Source: JAXLYE01 sp046351595 (GTDB lineage Bacteria; Myxococcota_A; Polyangia; Palsa-1104; JAEUJZ01). Taken from it: DNA of 64,000 nucleotides. The notes beneath the pieces are model-generated. The model was not told the DNA's origin. It searched no databases and saw nothing but the letters and a program-made list of their open reading frames with translations. The DNA lies in NCBI GenBank assembly GCA_046351595.1, contig JAXLYE010000008.1, forward strand, positions 1-64,000. Reading direction: 5' to 3'. Within the stretch, counting starts at the first letter, position 1. Every line of letters begins with the position of its first letter. A program made the position numbers and the translations under genes. Positions 27,076 to 35,939 of this stretch are shown here, one piece after another.

Positions 27076-27480
27076 ATCGCGCCCTTCGGTCGCCCGCATC
27101 TGCAGGAGCCAGGCGCGCGCCTCGCCCTCGGTCTCGAACACCGCGGTGCGCGTGGTGGGCCGGCCGAGCAGGCGCGCCGCGTTCTGCACCAGCAGCGTGA
27201 AGACGGACGAGGGGTTCACGCCGCGCTGGAAGCGCGCCATCGCCGTGACGTCCTGGAAGCCGTGGGTGCTCATGGCGCGGCGCGCGGACACGTCCGGCCC
27301 CGGCGTGTCGTTGGAGTCGATCAGGATGCAGATCGCGCCGCTGCGCGCCACCATCGCGTCAATGAGCGCGAGGATCTCGGACATCTCCGGGCCGCGGATC
27401 GGCCCGTGGTAACAGACCGACAGGATGCCGCTCTCGAACCCGACCTCGTGCGGACCGATCCGCCAGGCGTGCGCTGACAT
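27025..27480 (-). CDS. STAS/SpoIIAA-like protein reading into a repeat
   Basis: 151 residues from ATG 27480, with GGGAGAG upstream. Paralogue of 18523-18954: IGPHEVGFESGILSVCYHGP, AICILIDSNDTPGPDVSAR, VFTLLVQNAARLLGR, EARAWLLQMRATEGRD. The final 18 residues (from LIQGAPSRAP) are encoded by the four-hairpin repeat. The stop lies inside its third hairpin, so the natural C-terminus has been replaced or extended. Probably functional because the fold core is intact. Role unknown. Confidence 0.65.
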   Translation of the reverse strand: MSAHAWRIGPHEVGFESGILSVCYHGPIRGPEMSEILALIDAMVARSGAICILIDSNDTPGPDVSARRAMSTHGFQDVTAMARFQRGVNPSSVFTLLVQNAARLLGRPTTRTAVFETEGEARAWLLQMRATEGRDLIQGAPSRAPSSSKAR

Positions 27481-27580
27481 GCTCTCTCCCAGGCCGATCG
27501 TCGCGGGGGGGCGCGCGGACCTGTCCAGCGTGATTGTACCGCCGCGGCGCAAGAAAAGATCGGCCGCCGCTTGAGCGGCG

Positions 27581-29269
<1,689 letters not shown>

Positions 29270-29277
29270 GCCCGATT

Positions 29278-29322
29278 GTATCGGTCAGCTTGACCGATTG
29301 CTGCGGTCAAATCGACCGATAT
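29278..29322. promoter_or_regulatory. Twin palindromic operators (candidate UAS of V4R activator)
   Basis: ATCGGTCAGCTTGACCGAT is followed about 20 bp later by a related CGGTCAAATCGACCG element, both built on CGGTC...GACCG. They lie directly upstream of the activator start and about 65-100 bp before the sigma-54 promoter of the P450 gene. Binding by the 27581-29269 product is inferred. Confidence 0.7.
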
Positions 29323-29383
29323 CCGCCCCCGTGGATCCCCTGACCTTGCGGCGCCTCCGTCGCACCGCGCGCCCGTCGCGGCC

Positions 29384-29399
29384 TGGTACGCCGCCTGCT
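29384..29399 (+). promoter_or_regulatory. Sigma-54 (-24/-12) promoter of the P450 gene
   Basis: TGGTACGCCGCCTGCT has GG and GC in exact -24/-12 spacing and matches the consensus except C-to-T at one -24 position and T-to-C at one -12 position. It is almost identical to the promoter at 14529. It lies 28 bp before the P450 start. Confidence 0.75.
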
Positions 29400-29426
29400 G
29401 CTCCCGACAGCCAACGGAGGTGCGAG

Positions 29427-30644
29427 ATGGACCCGATCCCAAACCTGATGGCGCCGTCGCTGCGCAAGGACCCCTACCCCGTCTACGCCGAGCTGCGCCG
29501 CGAGCATCCGATCTGCCGCGTCGAGCCCGGAGGTCTGTGGGCGGTCAGCCGCTACAGCGACGTGCTCGCGATCCTGCGCGATCCAGCGCGCTTCTCGAAC
29601 CAGGCGTTCCAGGCCGCGTGGCAGCCGCCGTGGGTCGGCTACAACCCGCTCGCCAACTCGGTGCTGGCGCTGGATCCGCCGGTGCACACGCGGCTGCGCG
29701 CGCTGGTGACGCGGGCCTTCGGCAACCGCTCGATCAGCCGGCTCGAGCCGCGGGTGCAGGAGGTGGCGGGCCGGCTCGCGGCCGCGCTCGACGAGCAGGT
29801 CGAGTTCATCTCGGCGTTCGCGATGCCGCTGCCGGCCTTCGCCATCGGCGAGATCCTCGGGCTGGGCCAGGTCGATGGGCCCGGCCGTGACCCTGGCAAC
29901 GGCAACGGGCGCGCGCTGCACGGCCGGTTCAAGGCGTGGGCCGACGACATCCTGTCGGTCACCCCGGCGCAGCCCGCGGACGGCCAGGCCGAGCGCGTGC
30001 GCAGCGCCATCGCCGAGCTGACCGGCCACCTCGAGGCCGTGGTGAGGAGCCGGCGCGCCGCGCCCGGGGACGACGTCACCAGCGACCTCTTGGCCGCGCG
30101 CGTCGACGGCCAGGCGCTGAGCGACCGCGAGGTCATCGACTTTTTGGTCACGCTGCTGCTCGGCGGGCTGGAGACGACGACGCACCTGCTCGGCAACAGC
30201 GCGCTCTTGCTCGCCGAGCGGCCGGAGCTGCTCGAGCGGCTGCGCGCCGAGCCGGCGCTGGTGCCGCGCTTCGTCGACGAGATGATCCGCTACGACGGGC
30301 CGAGCCAGGCGCTGCCGCGGGTCACCACCACCGAGGTCGAGCTCGCGGGGGTGCGGCTGCCGCCCGGCACGCTGGTGCTGGCGCTGGTCGGCTCGGCCAA
30401 CCGCGACGAGCGCCAGTTCCCCAATCCGGATCGCTTCGACCTGGCCCGCGGCCAGCTCGGCCTGCAGTTCGGCTTCGGCGTCCACTACTGCATCGGCGCG
30501 GCGCTGGCGCGGCTCGAGGCGACGGCGGCGGTGCAGGCGCTGGTGGCGCGGGTCGGGCGCATTCGGCTCGCCGGCGAGGTCGAGTACAACCAGACCCTGA
30601 CCGTGCGCGGCCCGGCGCGGCTGCCGCTGCAGCTGGAGTTTTGA
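29427..30644 (+). CDS. Cytochrome P450 (bacterial class I type)
   Basis: 405 residues from ATG 29427 with GGAGG upstream, the standard length of soluble bacterial P450s. Visible signatures: helix C region (DPPVHTRLRALVTRAFGNR), I-helix LLLGGLETTTHLLGNS (acid/alcohol pair replaced by E-T-T), the ExxR-type region with DEMIRYDGPSQALPRVTT, and the haem ligand loop FGFGVHYCIGAALARLEA with the Cys thiolate. It oxidises a small hydrophobic substrate using ferredoxin/ferredoxin reductase; no redox partner gene is adjacent. The sigma-54 promoter and divergent V4R activator imply inducible expression by an aromatic or hydrophobic compound. Confidence 0.95.
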   Translation: MDPIPNLMAPSLRKDPYPVYAELRREHPICRVEPGGLWAVSRYSDVLAILRDPARFSNQAFQAAWQPPWVGYNPLANSVLALDPPVHTRLRALVTRAFGNRSISRLEPRVQEVAGRLAAALDEQVEFISAFAMPLPAFAIGEILGLGQVDGPGRDPGNGNGRALHGRFKAWADDILSVTPAQPADGQAERVRSAIAELTGHLEAVVRSRRAAPGDDVTSDLLAARVDGQALSDREVIDFLVTLLLGGLETTTHLLGNSALLLAERPELLERLRAEPALVPRFVDEMIRYDGPSQALPRVTTTEVELAGVRLPPGTLVLALVGSANRDERQFPNPDRFDLARGQLGLQFGFGVHYCIGAALARLEATAAVQALVARVGRIRLAGEVEYNQTLTVRGPARLPLQLEF

Positions 30645-30704
30645 CGCGGCCGTTCCCCGCGGACCCGCCGGGGGCACGCGCAGCTTCGGGGCGGCGACGG
30701 CGGC

Positions 30705-31589
30705 GTGGTTCTGTATCAGGTGCTGGCCGGGCGGCCGCCGTTCATGGGCAGCGGCAGCGGCGAGGTGATCGCGATGCACATCTACGAGCCGGTGCCGCCG
30801 CTCGCGCCGCTGGCGCCGGACGCGCCGCCGGCGCTGGTCGACCTGTGCATGCGGCTGCTCAGCAAGAACAAGCGCGCGCGGCCGTCGATGAAGCAGGTGC
30901 TGACCGAGATCGAGGCGCTGGCCGAGACGGTCGACCTCAGCGCGCTGCCGGGGCCCAGCGACTTCCCGGTGCTGGCGAGCACCTTGGACTCCGAGGAGGC
31001 GGACACCGCGACGCAGCAGCCGTCGACGCTGGGACAGTTCACCGGGCAGAGCCGGCGCTTCGGCGCGCGGCCGCTGCGGCGCTGGCTGGCCGCGGGCGGG
31101 CTGGTGGTGCTGGCGCTCGGCGGCGGGCTGGCCAGCCGGTCGTGGCGCGCGAAGCCGCCGGTCGCGACGGAGAAGACGCCGATCGCGGCCACCGCGACCC
31201 CCGCGGCCGGGGCGCCGGAGCGCACGGTGAGCTGGTCGCTGCGCAGCCAGCCCGCCGGGGCCCAGGTGGTGCGCGCGGCGGACGGCGAGGTCCTGGGCAC
31301 GACACCGTGGATCCGCGCGCAGCCGGCGGCGGCCGGCACCCTGGAGCTGCGCCTGCGGCACCCCGGGTTCCTCGAGCGGCGCGTCCAGCTCGATCGGGGC
31401 AGCGACGCCAGCCGCGACGAGCTGCTCGATCCGCTGCCGGCGGCGGCCGCGCCTATCGCTGGCAAGGAAACCGCCGGTCCCGCCGGCCCCGCCGCCGCGA
31501 CGTCGCACCCGACCCGGCAGACACGGCCGACGCGCTCCCCGTCGCGCGGCAAGCGAGTCCCGCATGAGCGAATCCAGGTCGAAGACTAG
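30705..31589 (+). pseudogene. Ser/Thr protein kinase, 3' fragment (piece 3 of 3)
   Basis: Begins inside the kinase C-lobe with VVLYQVLAGRPPFMGSGSGE, then LVDLCMRLLSKNKRARPSM (subdomain XI Arg). It continues through a linker, one TM segment (WLAAGGLVVLALGGGLA) and a PEGA-like extracytoplasmic tail (LRSQPAGAQVVRAADGEVLG ... LRLRHPGFLERRVQLDRG). The start is not natural: kinase codons begin abruptly at the 19-bp repeat (30701-30719) shared with the end of piece 2. Together with pieces 1 and 2 it rebuilds a standard Pkn-TM-PEGA kinase. The intact tail and an in-frame GTG at 30705 mean a truncated product could still be made. Confidence 0.82.
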
Positions 31590-32232
31590 GGCGTGTCCTC
31601 GAGTCCTCCCGTCACGAAGACGAGCGGCTGCGGCGCCGCGTGCCGGACACGGCGTGGCTCGGTCGGCCCGTGGCCTGCAGCCCGCACCCTCCTTCGCGCC
31701 TCGGAGCGGCCTGCCCGCCCTCACGCTGTGGCTGTTCGCGCTGATCGCAGCCGGCAGCAGCCCGGTGCGCGCCGAGGCCGCCGACGAGAACGAGGCGAGC
31801 TGCCTGCGCGATCGCGAGTGCGCCGAGCACTACGAGAACGCGCGCAGGCTCTCCAAGGCCGGCCAGACCGAGGCCGCGCTGGCGCAGTACCAGGTCGCGT
31901 ACCAGCGACGGCCGGCGCCGCGGCTCCTGTACAGCATCGCGCGCCTGCAGCACAAGCTCGGGCAGGCGCGCGAGGCGCAGTCCTCGTACCAGCGCTTCCT
32001 CGACACCTCGTCGGCGGCCGACGAGGATCTGCGCGCCAAGGCCCGCGAGTACGCGGCCCAGCTGCAGCAGGAGGCGGCGCCGGGCCCTGCGACCGGCCAG
32101 GCGGCGAGCGGCGGGACCAGCCTGGCCGCGATGCCCACCGCGGACGCCACGCCGCAGCCGGAAAAGCGGACGCCGATCTACAAAAAGGGGAGCTCTGCAA
32201 ACACCCGGCGCAGCGACGGGCCGAGGTGTTAA
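31564..32232 (+). pseudogene. TPR protein truncated before its membrane tail
   Basis: 222 residues; the start ATG 31564 overlaps the end of kinase piece 3 by 26 bp. The N-terminus has a hydrophobic export segment (LTLWLFALIAAGSSPVRA), then TPR helices (CAEHYENARRLSKAGQTEAA, APRLLYSIARLQHKLGQARE, SSYQRFLDTSSAADEDLRA). It ends PEKRTPIYKK and then a frame-random tail. Related proteins continue KPxYKKWW(F/L)WT into a TM helix. That missing tail type is found at 11056-11180. Neighbour position after the kinase suggests a kinase-TPR operon originally. Confidence 0.7.
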
Positions 32233-32423
32233 TACGGGCAGCGGGCGGGCGCGGCCTCCGCTCGGTGCACGCGCACAGCCGCGGCGCAGCGGCGCAGCGG
32301 ACCTACAGCGACGGTGCGGATTCGGGGCGGAGCGGCACGGCGGCGGGGCGGTCGGGGCGGGATTGGCGCATAAATATTATGCGTCAATTAATCTTAATAT
32401 GAATACGGCGCGCTGATATCGAA
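32233..32423. repeat. AT-rich inverted repeat in a GC-rich spacer
   Basis: At 32364-32386 TGGCGCATAA-ata-TTATGCGTCA forms 10-bp arms with one mismatch. AT-rich DNA follows to about 32420 (TTAATCTTAATATGAATAC). Such AT-rich DNA is exceptional in this window and may be an insertion scar, element end or promoter. The rest of the spacer is G+C-rich with no gene. Confidence 0.6.
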
Positions 32424-33802
32424 TCAGCTCTCGTCCGCGCCGCTGCGGTAGCGGTCGAGGTCGAGCCCGTACTGGTCGACCCAGCGGCGGAACTGGCGGC
32501 GCGAGTAGCCGATCTCCAGCTCGATGCGGCGCAGGTTGCCGCGGTAGCGGTGCAGCAGCTCGGCGACCTCGGCCTCGGTCGGCGGTGCGTCGCCGCTCTT
32601 CCAGGGCGCGGTCGCGCGGCGGCGGGGCCGTCTGCCGGGGGCGGGACCGGCGCGGCGCCAGCGGGGCCGGGGGTGCGCCTGCCGCGCTGGGCCGCGAGGT
32701 GCGCGAAGACCTCGCTCTCGCCGCCGGTCTGCAGCTGGCTGGCGACGTTGCCGACCTCGCGGACGTTGTGCGGCCAGTCGTGGCGCACCAGCGCTTCGGC
32801 CAGCCGCGGCGACGGCCGGAAGCCCTTGCCGACGAGGTGACGGAGCAGGAGCAGCACGTCCTCGCGCCGGTCGCGCAGGGGCACGAGCGGCAGCACCGCC
32901 GCCGACAGGCGCGCGTACAGATCCTCGCGGAAGGTGCGGGCCGCCATCGCGCGGCCGAGATCCTGGTTGGTGGCAGCGACGATCCGGACGTCCCAGCGCA
33001 CGGGCTGGCTGGCGCCGAGCGGGATGACCTGCCGGCTCTCCAGCGCGTGCAGCAGCTTGGGCTGCAGCTCCTGCGGCAGGTCACCGATCTCGTCGAGGAA
33101 CAGCGTGCCCTGGTGGGCCTCGCCGAAGAAGCCGGCGCGCTCGACGGCGCCGGTGAAGGCGCCCTTGTGCGTGCCAAACAAGAGGCCCTCGGCCAGGGTC
33201 AGCGGGATGGCGGCGCAGTTGACGGTCACCAGCTTGCCGCGGCGGCCGCTCAGGCGGTGCAGCGCCGCGGCGGTGGCGCCCTTGCCGGTGCCGGTGTCGC
33301 CGAGCAAGAGGACCGGCTGCTCCGCCGGCGCCCAGCGTTTGAGGGCGCAGCGCAGCTGGCGCAGCGCGGCCGAGACCCCGACCAGCTCGGGCACCGCCGC
33401 GTCGGCCGGCAGCACGTCCTCGTGGCGCAGGATGAGCAGCGAGTCACCGACGCGCAGCACGTCCCCGGGCACGAGCGGCTGCGGCGACTGCGGGCGCAGG
33501 CGCACGCCGTTTACCTCGGTGCCGTTCTTGCTTTCGAGATCGCGGACCGTGACCGCGCCGCGGCTGAGCAGCACCTCGGCGTGCTCGCGCGAGGCGCGGT
33601 CGTCGTCGAGCCGCAGGCGCGCGCCGGCGCCGTCCTTGTCGACGCGGCGGCCGATGGTGAGCGGCGCTCCCTCGTCCAGGCACAGGAAGTCCTCGACGAG
33701 GACGCCGGTCGCGGGCGTGTACAGGGTACGCAGCTTCCAGCGCGACAGGCCCGAGTCCAGCTCGGGCACCGAGCGCGTGCCGGTGCGGGTGACGTCATCC
33801 AT
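32424..33802 (-). CDS. FHA-domain sigma-54 activator with apparent frameshift before HTH
   Basis: Start ATG 33802. FHA domain at ~35-125 (LTIGRRVDKDGAGARLRLDD, ASREHAEVLLSRG, DLESKNGTEVNG). AAA+ core: LLGDTGTGKGATAAALH, GTHKGAFTGAVERAG, LFLDEIGDLPQE, and DWPHNVREVG. The uninterrupted frame then runs into a random tail ending at 32384. The expected DNA-binding end (PPTEAEVAELLHRYRGNLRR, LEIGYSRRQFRRWVDQYG) is encoded in another frame and stops at 32424. The switch lies in a GC-repeat stretch around 32605-32635. Either a real frameshift (loss of DNA binding) or a sequencing error in low-complexity DNA. Confidence 0.8.
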
Positions 33803-33850
33803 GACGCCCTATTTTGGCAGACTCGGCCGTTTCGCGGCGCGGCGGAACGC

Positions 33851-34600
33851 TCACGATCCGGGCAGCGCGATCAGCGCGTTGGGCACGCCCCAGCCGCCGG
33901 GCACCTCGGCGCGCAGGCCGCCCAGCCTGGCCATAAGCTGCGTCGACGGACCGCCGTCGAGGTTGAGGGCGTCCTTGCAGCCGAGGCGGTCGCGCAAGAG
34001 CAGCGCCAGCGCCGTCGCCTCGAGCGGCTCGGTCACCACGAGCAAGACCTTGTCGCCCTGCGCGCAGACGGCGGTGCGCGCCGCGGTCTGCGGCTTGAGC
34101 TTCACCAGCTCGCCCTTGATCAGAAGGCGCGGCGTGCCCTGCACGACCAGCGTCGGCACCGCGCCCGGCACGAGCTCGGAGCCGAGCGCGATGCGGGCGG
34201 ACGTCCCCTCGACGACGAGCGCGCCCCAGGGCTTGATGATCCGCTGGCCGCTGTCCCGGCCCTGGTCCACCGCGGCGCCCATCGCGCGGCCGCGATCGTC
34301 GAAGAAGCTGGCGTTGGTGGCCACCGCCTGTGCAAACGGCGCCGCGATCGCCGCGACGGGACGGCGCTCGCCGGGCGCGCCCGCCGCGATCAGCCGCAGC
34401 TGCGCGGGTCCGAGCGTGATGCGGAAGGCGTGCACCGGCCGGCCCGCGCTCGCGAGCTCGGCGCGCTCGATGCCGGCCGCCGCGGCGCGCCAGACCGGAG
34501 GCGGCTCCGCGGGCACGCCCAGACCGAGCAGCCACAGCCCGCCGAGCACCCCACAGATGCCCGCCCCGACGCGCAGGGCGATCCGTCGCGCTACGGACAC
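33851..34600 (-). CDS. Phosphodiester glycosidase/NAGPA-domain protein, exported
   Basis: 249 residues from GTG 34600, overlapping the upstream gene's stop by 10 bp (coupled translation likely). The N-terminal anchor/signal segment is ALRVGAGICGVLGGLWLLGL. The NAGPA (exopolysaccharide/phosphodiester glycosidase) domain shows VATNASFFDDRGRAMGAAVD, KPWGALVVEG and the hallmark CKDALNLDGGPSTQLMARLG near the end. The family removes GlcNAc from phosphodiesters or acts in exopolysaccharide turnover. Third gene of the operon with 35940-38270 and 34591-35910. Confidence 0.85.
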   Translation of the reverse strand: MSVARRIALRVGAGICGVLGGLWLLGLGVPAEPPPVWRAAAAGIERAELASAGRPVHAFRITLGPAQLRLIAAGAPGERRPVAAIAAPFAQAVATNASFFDDRGRAMGAAVDQGRDSGQRIIKPWGALVVEGTSARIALGSELVPGAVPTLVVQGTPRLLIKGELVKLKPQTAARTAVCAQGDKVLLVVTEPLEATALALLLRDRLGCKDALNLDGGPSTQLMARLGGLRAEVPGGWGVPNALIALPGS

Positions 34601-35910
34601 TGCGCCTTGGGCTTGAGGCAGACGTCGGTCGCCTCGCGCAGGACCACGGTCCAGAACAGGGTCTTGCCCGACTTGCTGGCGCCGTTCTGCAGCATGCCGG
34701 TGAACGTCGCCTCGGTCGGCGTCGAGGCGCGCGCGTGCTTGTCCGGGTCGAAGCCGCCGAAGCCCTTGCCCGGCAGCGCGACGCTGGTGCGGTTGCCGAG
34801 GTTGGGATCGAAGTCGGTGCGGTTGATGCCGCCGCAGCCCTTGATGCTGGCTGGGTCGGTGTCGTCCTGGTTGATGGTGACGGTGTTGTACTTGTCGTAG
34901 TTGTCGCGGCGCTTGTCGTCCTCGAAGACCTCGCAGATCACGCCCGAGATGCGGACCGGCGAGGCGATGAGCTTGACCAGCTCGCCGTTGTCCTCGGGCT
35001 TGCTCTTGGGGCGCAGCGTGCCGCCGATCTCGGCGAGCTTGGGCAGGAGCTGCGGCATGAACTCGGTGCCGGCGGTGACCACGGGGTTGCCGAGCTGGGT
35101 CATGCCGTTGAACTTGGCCATGGCGCCGCTCAGGCGGCGGATCACCTTGCCGATGCGCAGATCGGTCGACGGGCGGCTGAAGGTGAAGACGTAGATGCTG
35201 GCGTACTCGGGCAGCCCGGTGGTGCCGACGGCGCTGGTGTCGGTGACGGCCAGGCCGTTCTGGAACAGCGACGAAACCACCAGCTTGCCCCCGGTGCGCA
35301 GCACGCCGTCGACGGTGATCTGGCGGTTGAGCAGCGGCGTGCAGCACGAGTCGCTGGGCCGGCCCGGCGTGATCGGCTTGACCAGCCCGGTGATCGTCGG
35401 GTTGGGGAAGTAGATGGGCGGCGTGGCGCCGGCCGCCGCGCTCTCGGGCTCCTCGAGATTGAGGGTGACGCGGCCGAAGATCAGGGCCTGCGCCAGCGCC
35501 GAGTCGAAGCGCACGGTGACGCCGCGCGCCTGGCCACCGCTCATCGGGATACGCGAGAGCAGCCACGTCGGCGTCCCGGTCTCCTGCGGCGCCGGCGCCG
35601 GCGTCACGCAGTACTGCTGGCAGGTGTCGACGACCGAGAGCCGCGAGCCGCCGGTGACCAGGAACGCGTCGATCGGGCTGCTGATCGGCATCAGCTTGCC
35701 GTGCTCGTCGAGGGCGTCGACGTCGAAGGTCAGCGCGCTCGGCTGCACCGCGCTCGAGGGCGTGCCGAGCTGGTTCTCCAGCGGCGACGTCAGCGACAGC
35801 CGCAGGCTGGTCAGGCGGTGCTCGCCGGGCACGGCCTGGTCGCAGGCCGCGCTCCCGAGCAGGCCGAGTCCGAGAACCACCGAGAGGGACCCTGGCGAAC
35901 GTCTGCGCAT
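34591..35910 (-). CDS. Lipoprotein of unknown function
   Basis: 439 residues from ATG 35910 with AGGAGG upstream. Lipobox GLLGSAACDQ. The rest is beta-rich with several Cys (TCQQYCVTP, SDSCCTPLL, ISGVICEVF, IKGCGGIN, DVCLKPKAQC). It has repeated hydroxy/Asn-rich strands such as RQITVDGVLRTGGKLVVSSL. No known domain is recognised. It sits between a secreted nucleotidase and the NAGPA protein in one operon, suggesting a shared extracytoplasmic task. Confidence 0.7.
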   Translation of the reverse strand: MRRRSPGSLSVVLGLGLLGSAACDQAVPGEHRLTSLRLSLTSPLENQLGTPSSAVQPSALTFDVDALDEHGKLMPISSPIDAFLVTGGSRLSVVDTCQQYCVTPAPAPQETGTPTWLLSRIPMSGGQARGVTVRFDSALAQALIFGRVTLNLEEPESAAAGATPPIYFPNPTITGLVKPITPGRPSDSCCTPLLNRQITVDGVLRTGGKLVVSSLFQNGLAVTDTSAVGTTGLPEYASIYVFTFSRPSTDLRIGKVIRRLSGAMAKFNGMTQLGNPVVTAGTEFMPQLLPKLAEIGGTLRPKSKPEDNGELVKLIASPVRISGVICEVFEDDKRRDNYDKYNTVTINQDDTDPASIKGCGGINRTDFDPNLGNRTSVALPGKGFGGFDPDKHARASTPTEATFTGMLQNGASKSGKTLFWTVVLREATDVCLKPKAQCP

Positions 35911-35939
35911 CGCTGCCTCCTGACCTGCCGTTACCGGAA

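Noticed and set aside
29307..31724. 805-residue minus-strand open frame
   Set aside because: Antisense to the P450 gene and kinase piece 3, with no recognisable motif; shadow of high-GC codon usage.
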